The position numbers and the translations under genes are program-made. This document shows, piece by piece, positions 60,940 through 64,000 of a DNA stretch of 64,000 nucleotides. This DNA is from Marinobacterium jannaschii DSM 6295 (lineage in GTDB: Bacteria; Pseudomonadota; Gammaproteobacteria; Pseudomonadales; Balneatricaceae), in the NCBI RefSeq assembly GCF_000620085.1, contig NZ_KK211070.1, positions 49,929 to 113,928 of the forward strand, written 5' to 3'. Below the pieces are notes generated by a model. That model saw only the letters and a program-made list of their open reading frames with translations. It had not been told where the DNA came from and did not search any database. Position 1 is the stretch's first letter; each line of letters begins with the position of its first letter.

Positions 60940-62060
60940 TCTGATCCCTTTGTAGGTTTCAATAAATCATCCGCTATCGTATTTACGATCGCTTTCTGTT
61001 TTGCTGTGCCGCGCCGGTCATACAGCGCAGTCGTTTTGAAAGAACTATGTCTGGCCAGTTTCATCGCTGTAGCCGGGTCAATACCATCGATATCTAGCAC
61101 ATTACTGATGAAGGTACGCCTACCATCGTGTGGAGCCACATGCTTGATCCCAGCTCTCAGAGCCAGTGACGTTACTATCTGATAGATGGCAGTGCCAGTA
61201 AGGGCCGATTTTCTAGGCATCGTACCGCCTTTACTCACCGCACAGAAGACCGGGCCAGGCTCTACGCCTCGATAGTACAACCAATCCCTCAAATAGGTCA
61301 CGATCGCCGCAGGCAACTGCACCTTGGCAACCTTGTCCCCCTTACCAACAACAGTCGCTTCTGCGCTATCCAGCTCTAATCCACTCAGCTGTAAGCCCGA
61401 TATTTCACCTCGCCTAAGCCCTACGAAAAAAGCTAAGGCTACGATCGCCCTATCCCGAACAGCCTTGATTGTATTTTCTGCATCCTCAAGTTCGGTGATC
61501 AGTGCGAGTAGATCGGCTATCTCTCCAGCTTCAACCATTCGACCTGCAGGCTCTCGATGCACTGATAAGCTCTTGATCTCCTTGACCCTATCAAACTCCC
61601 TGACATCAACAAGACCCATTCTACTAGCCTCGCGCATAGCTGACTTGTAGGTACTAAGGAAGCCGTTCAGCGTCCTGGGCGATCGCCGGCTGGAAGATCC
61701 ACTCTGGTCAAATACCGGCTCATAGAGAGATGCGATGAAGGCTTCGAACCTATCAGCAGTGATCACTGGCCAGTCAAGCCACTGATAGCTTTCCACACCG
61801 TTAATGTGATCCCTAGCAGGCGCTCCCAGTAAAGCAGCCATCCGGCGCAGACGACTCTTATGTGTCGATTTAGTATTACCTGTCTGCTTGCTGAGCATCA
61901 CTGTCGCCGGGCAAGCCTCCCCGATCAGCGGCATCTTCCGGATACAGACAATGCCCTCCGGAGTATCTGATCCAGCCAGACCGCTAACATCGCGCAGCTG
62001 CCTTAAAGCTAGCTCTCTAAGCTCGCCTGATGACTTGGCCACCAGCCCTCTATTTGCCAC
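60936..62060 (-). CDS. Tyrosine recombinase (phage-integrase family)
   Basis: The 374-residue protein has all catalytic boxes. FFVGLRRGEISGLQL (Arg I) lies near 218-232. VAPHDGRRTFISNVL (HxxR) lies near 309-323. LARHSSFKTTALYDRRG carries the late His and Tyr near 334-350. N-terminal SAM-like domain at about 85-165. It may resolve plasmid multimers. Confidence 0.88.
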   Translation of the reverse strand: MANRGLVAKSSGELRELALRQLRDVSGLAGSDTPEGIVCIRKMPLIGEACPATVMLSKQTGNTKSTHKSRLRRMAALLGAPARDHINGVESYQWLDWPVITADRFEAFIASLYEPVFDQSGSSSRRSPRTLNGFLSTYKSAMREASRMGLVDVREFDRVKEIKSLSVHREPAGRMVEAGEIADLLALITELEDAENTIKAVRDRAIVALAFFVGLRRGEISGLQLSGLELDSAEATVVGKGDKVAKVQLPAAIVTYLRDWLYYRGVEPGPVFCAVSKGGTMPRKSALTGTAIYQIVTSLALRAGIKHVAPHDGRRTFISNVLDIDGIDPATAMKLARHSSFKTTALYDRRGTAKQKAIVNTIADDLLKPTKGSE

Positions 62061-62250
62061 GTTCTTATTTTCCCAAAATCAGTATAACCATACCCTGAAT
62101 CTAGTTTCAGTATAGCTTACTTACTAGATTGTGCAATCTCGTAAGTTAATTATATTTATACTGTAATAGTGTAATTAGCGTATAGTACATTTATACGATA
62201 AAATGAACGCAAAACAGCCAAGCCAGGCTCGATACATACAGAGGCAAAAA
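62061..62250. promoter_or_regulatory. Divergent promoter region, recombinase / kfrA-like
   Basis: AT-rich; TTAATTATATT at 62147-62157 is the core of the conserved element, oriented toward the recombinase. Confidence 0.4.
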
Positions 62251-63066
62251 ATGTCTAATGAGCTAACCAATACTCAGGAACTGGAAGGACAATCAAGCGG
62301 GGGCAGGGGAGCCAGGAGCGCGGTGTGGAACGAAGGGCTCGTGCATCAAGCCTGCATAGAAATTGAAAAGCAGAGCGGTCGACCAACCGTGACCAGCGTG
62401 CGCCGGCACTGCAATGAATACAGTGGATCGAACAGCACCGTGCAGCGCTACATAAGTAGCTATCACGCCACAAAAGGCAAAGGTTCAACAACCGGCTTAG
62501 ACATGGAGATACCCAAGCCATTGCAAACGGCCCTCGGCGCGATGTGGAGTGAGGCGCTTACTCTAGCTAATAATGAAGTAGAGTCAGAACGCGAAAGTAT
62601 TGATCAACAACAGGCAGCGATCGCTGCAGAGCGGAAAGATATAGAAGGCCTTCTCACCGCTGCAGAGCTACGGTTCATTGAGCTGGAAGGGCAGCTGAAT
62701 ACATTGGAACGTGAGCGAACTGATCTGGAGCAGCTGGTCTCCGACCAAGTGCAGGCGATTAGAGAATTAACTGAGCAGGAGCACCAGCAGCGCCAGGCCG
62801 CTGACGATCTCAATCACCAATTGCAGTTGCGTGAAGATAAGATTGAAAGCCAGGCTATCGAGATAGAACAGGGTCGTAAACAACTTGAAAAGGCACATGC
62901 TCAGACAGGCCAACTGCAGGCAATCGCAGATGACTTAGCTGCAGCCAAGCTTGCTCGGGTTGCTCTGATCATGACAGAGCTACTAGAAGATGGGGAGATT
63001 TCAAAGGCCGGGTACAACCAGTTGATCGACGTTCTACCAGAAGAAGCCCGACCACGAAGACGTTAA
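62251..63066 (+). CDS. Second KfrA-like protein
   Basis: ATG 62251 after GAGGCAAAAA gives 271 residues. N-terminal winged helix (VWNEGLVHQACIEIEKQSGR, SVRRHCNEYSGSNSTVQRYI) is followed by a coiled coil at about 100-240. The C-terminal tail is basic. A paralogue in layout of the KfrA at 49.8 kb but with little sequence likeness. Confidence 0.8.
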   Translation: MSNELTNTQELEGQSSGGRGARSAVWNEGLVHQACIEIEKQSGRPTVTSVRRHCNEYSGSNSTVQRYISSYHATKGKGSTTGLDMEIPKPLQTALGAMWSEALTLANNEVESERESIDQQQAAIAAERKDIEGLLTAAELRFIELEGQLNTLERERTDLEQLVSDQVQAIRELTEQEHQQRQAADDLNHQLQLREDKIESQAIEIEQGRKQLEKAHAQTGQLQAIADDLAAAKLARVALIMTELLEDGEISKAGYNQLIDVLPEEARPRRR

Positions 63067-63330
63067 AGCAGTGTGGATTTAACTCATCAACTCAGGCGGA
63101 CGTTATAGGCATATATCTGATCACATATCGACAACATGGGTTAGCTTTGCTAGCCTTCGTTGCCTAGTGTGCTTAGGTTAGGCGTAGCCCTAGGGTTGGA
63201 CCCGGTAACCTACGCGACCGTTTTAGCTGCTGTGGGCGTCACTTCGGTGGGTCTGTCGTTATTGCAAACAAAACTTGATCGCGATTCGGATCATGACGCG
63301 GATAACAATGACCAAAAGGAGGGCACTACT

Positions 63331-63447
63331 ATGCTAAAAAAGATTAAAGGAACTATGAGTCGTTTTTCCGAACTTGGGAAGAACGTGTGTCCGGGCATAC
63401 TGGGCGCAGACTTGTACGCTAATATGGTTGGCGGGGACCTAACCTAA
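63331..63447 (+). CDS. 38-residue peptide with strong ribosome binding site
   Basis: AAAAGGAGGGCACTACT precedes ATG 63331. The peptide MLKKIKGTMSRFSELGKNVC... ends MVGGDLT. Family unknown; the GG near the end is not a leader-type double glycine by position. The frame is open upstream to 63160. Confidence 0.45.
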   Translation: MLKKIKGTMSRFSELGKNVCPGILGADLYANMVGGDLT

Positions 63448-63480
63448 GCACACTAAAAAACCCCTAAAAAACAATCACTT

Positions 63481-63508
63481 AATGCCGATAATCCCATTTA
63501 TCGGCATT
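63481..63508. terminator. Hairpin between the 38-residue peptide and the IS
   Basis: AATGCCGATAA-TCCCA-TTTATCGGCATT; no T-run follows, so termination would be inefficient. Confidence 0.35.
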
Positions 63509-63649
63509 GAGATCTGATTCGTCTTCTCCGCCTACTAGCCTCATGCAATCGGCTCCGACCAGGCATTAGTGATGCCTTGCTATACACCGGCATAAACGTA
63601 CTTGCAATTAAGGCTAAGGTTGCAGCTAATAGCCTAAGAAAAAGCTCTA

Positions 63650-64000
<351 letters not shown>

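Noticed and set aside
63160..63330. TTG-started upstream extension of the 38-residue peptide.
   Set aside because: The strong ribosome binding site lies directly before the inner ATG at 63331; the extension has no such site.

Overview
The window looks like part of a large conjugative plasmid, or a plasmid-like integrative element, of a gammaproteobacterium. It carries a type IVB (Dot/Icm, IncI-like) conjugation module, a thin-pilus operon of the IncI pil type, a replication origin with its initiator and a plasmid primase, several partition systems, KfrA- and KorA-like plasmid proteins and many short accessory genes. No rRNA, tRNA or CRISPR array was seen. The species cannot be named from sequence alone.

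Layout. 0-9 kb: Dot/Icm transfer genes. An IcmW-like gene diverges from dotA/traY; a leftward operon reads dotD-dotC-dotB-icmT, then a ParM-like actin gene (frameshifted in a G9 tract), a ParR-like gene and a TcpQ-like gene. 9-11 kb: regulatory dyads, a tyrosine recombinase and a broken zinc-finger gene. 11.5-15 kb: a leftward parA-parB-RHH cluster behind an array of A-tracts. 15-20.6 kb: rightward accessory genes, including a secreted nuclease and a PAPS-reductase-like PP-loop protein. 20.6-23.3 kb: an ISL3-type transposase diverging from a D12-class adenine methylase across a perfect inverted repeat. 24-28.4 kb: replication initiator and a 2.3-kb origin with 16 iteron-like motifs, a 374-bp tandem duplication, a DnaA box and an AT-rich tract. 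28.4-32.3 kb: a DnaG-like primase behind an EAL phosphodiesterase, diverging from rdgC. 32.4-42.8 kb: type IVB thin-pilus operon (two small lipoproteins, pilN, O, P, Q, R, S, a PilT-like ATPase, pilV). 43-49.6 kb: KorA-like regulator and an array of very short genes separated by a recurring TCACGGAA-type element; three boundaries carry a conserved RNA that folds as hairpin plus pseudoknot. 49.8-58.7 kb: KfrA, a Tus-like replication-terminator protein with coupled exported proteins, a ParB, a TOPRIM gene broken by a stop codon and a C5 methyltransferase. 58.7-64 kb: small membrane proteins, HigBA toxin-antitoxin, a second tyrosine recombinase, a second KfrA-like protein and the end of an IS3-family element.

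How it fits together. The Dot/Icm module and thin pilus give conjugation (the pilus for mating in liquid); rep, primase, iterons and the Tus-like protein handle replication; ParAB, ParM/ParR and a lone ParB plus HigBA give stability; two orphan methylases and many small zinc-binding proteins resemble the establishment and anti-restriction layer of conjugative plasmids. The most interesting items are the pseudoknot RNA/small-gene array at 45-49 kb, the poly-G tracts in transfer-operon genes, the Tus-like cluster with a Ter-like core upstream, and two operator-like motif families shared between distant promoters.
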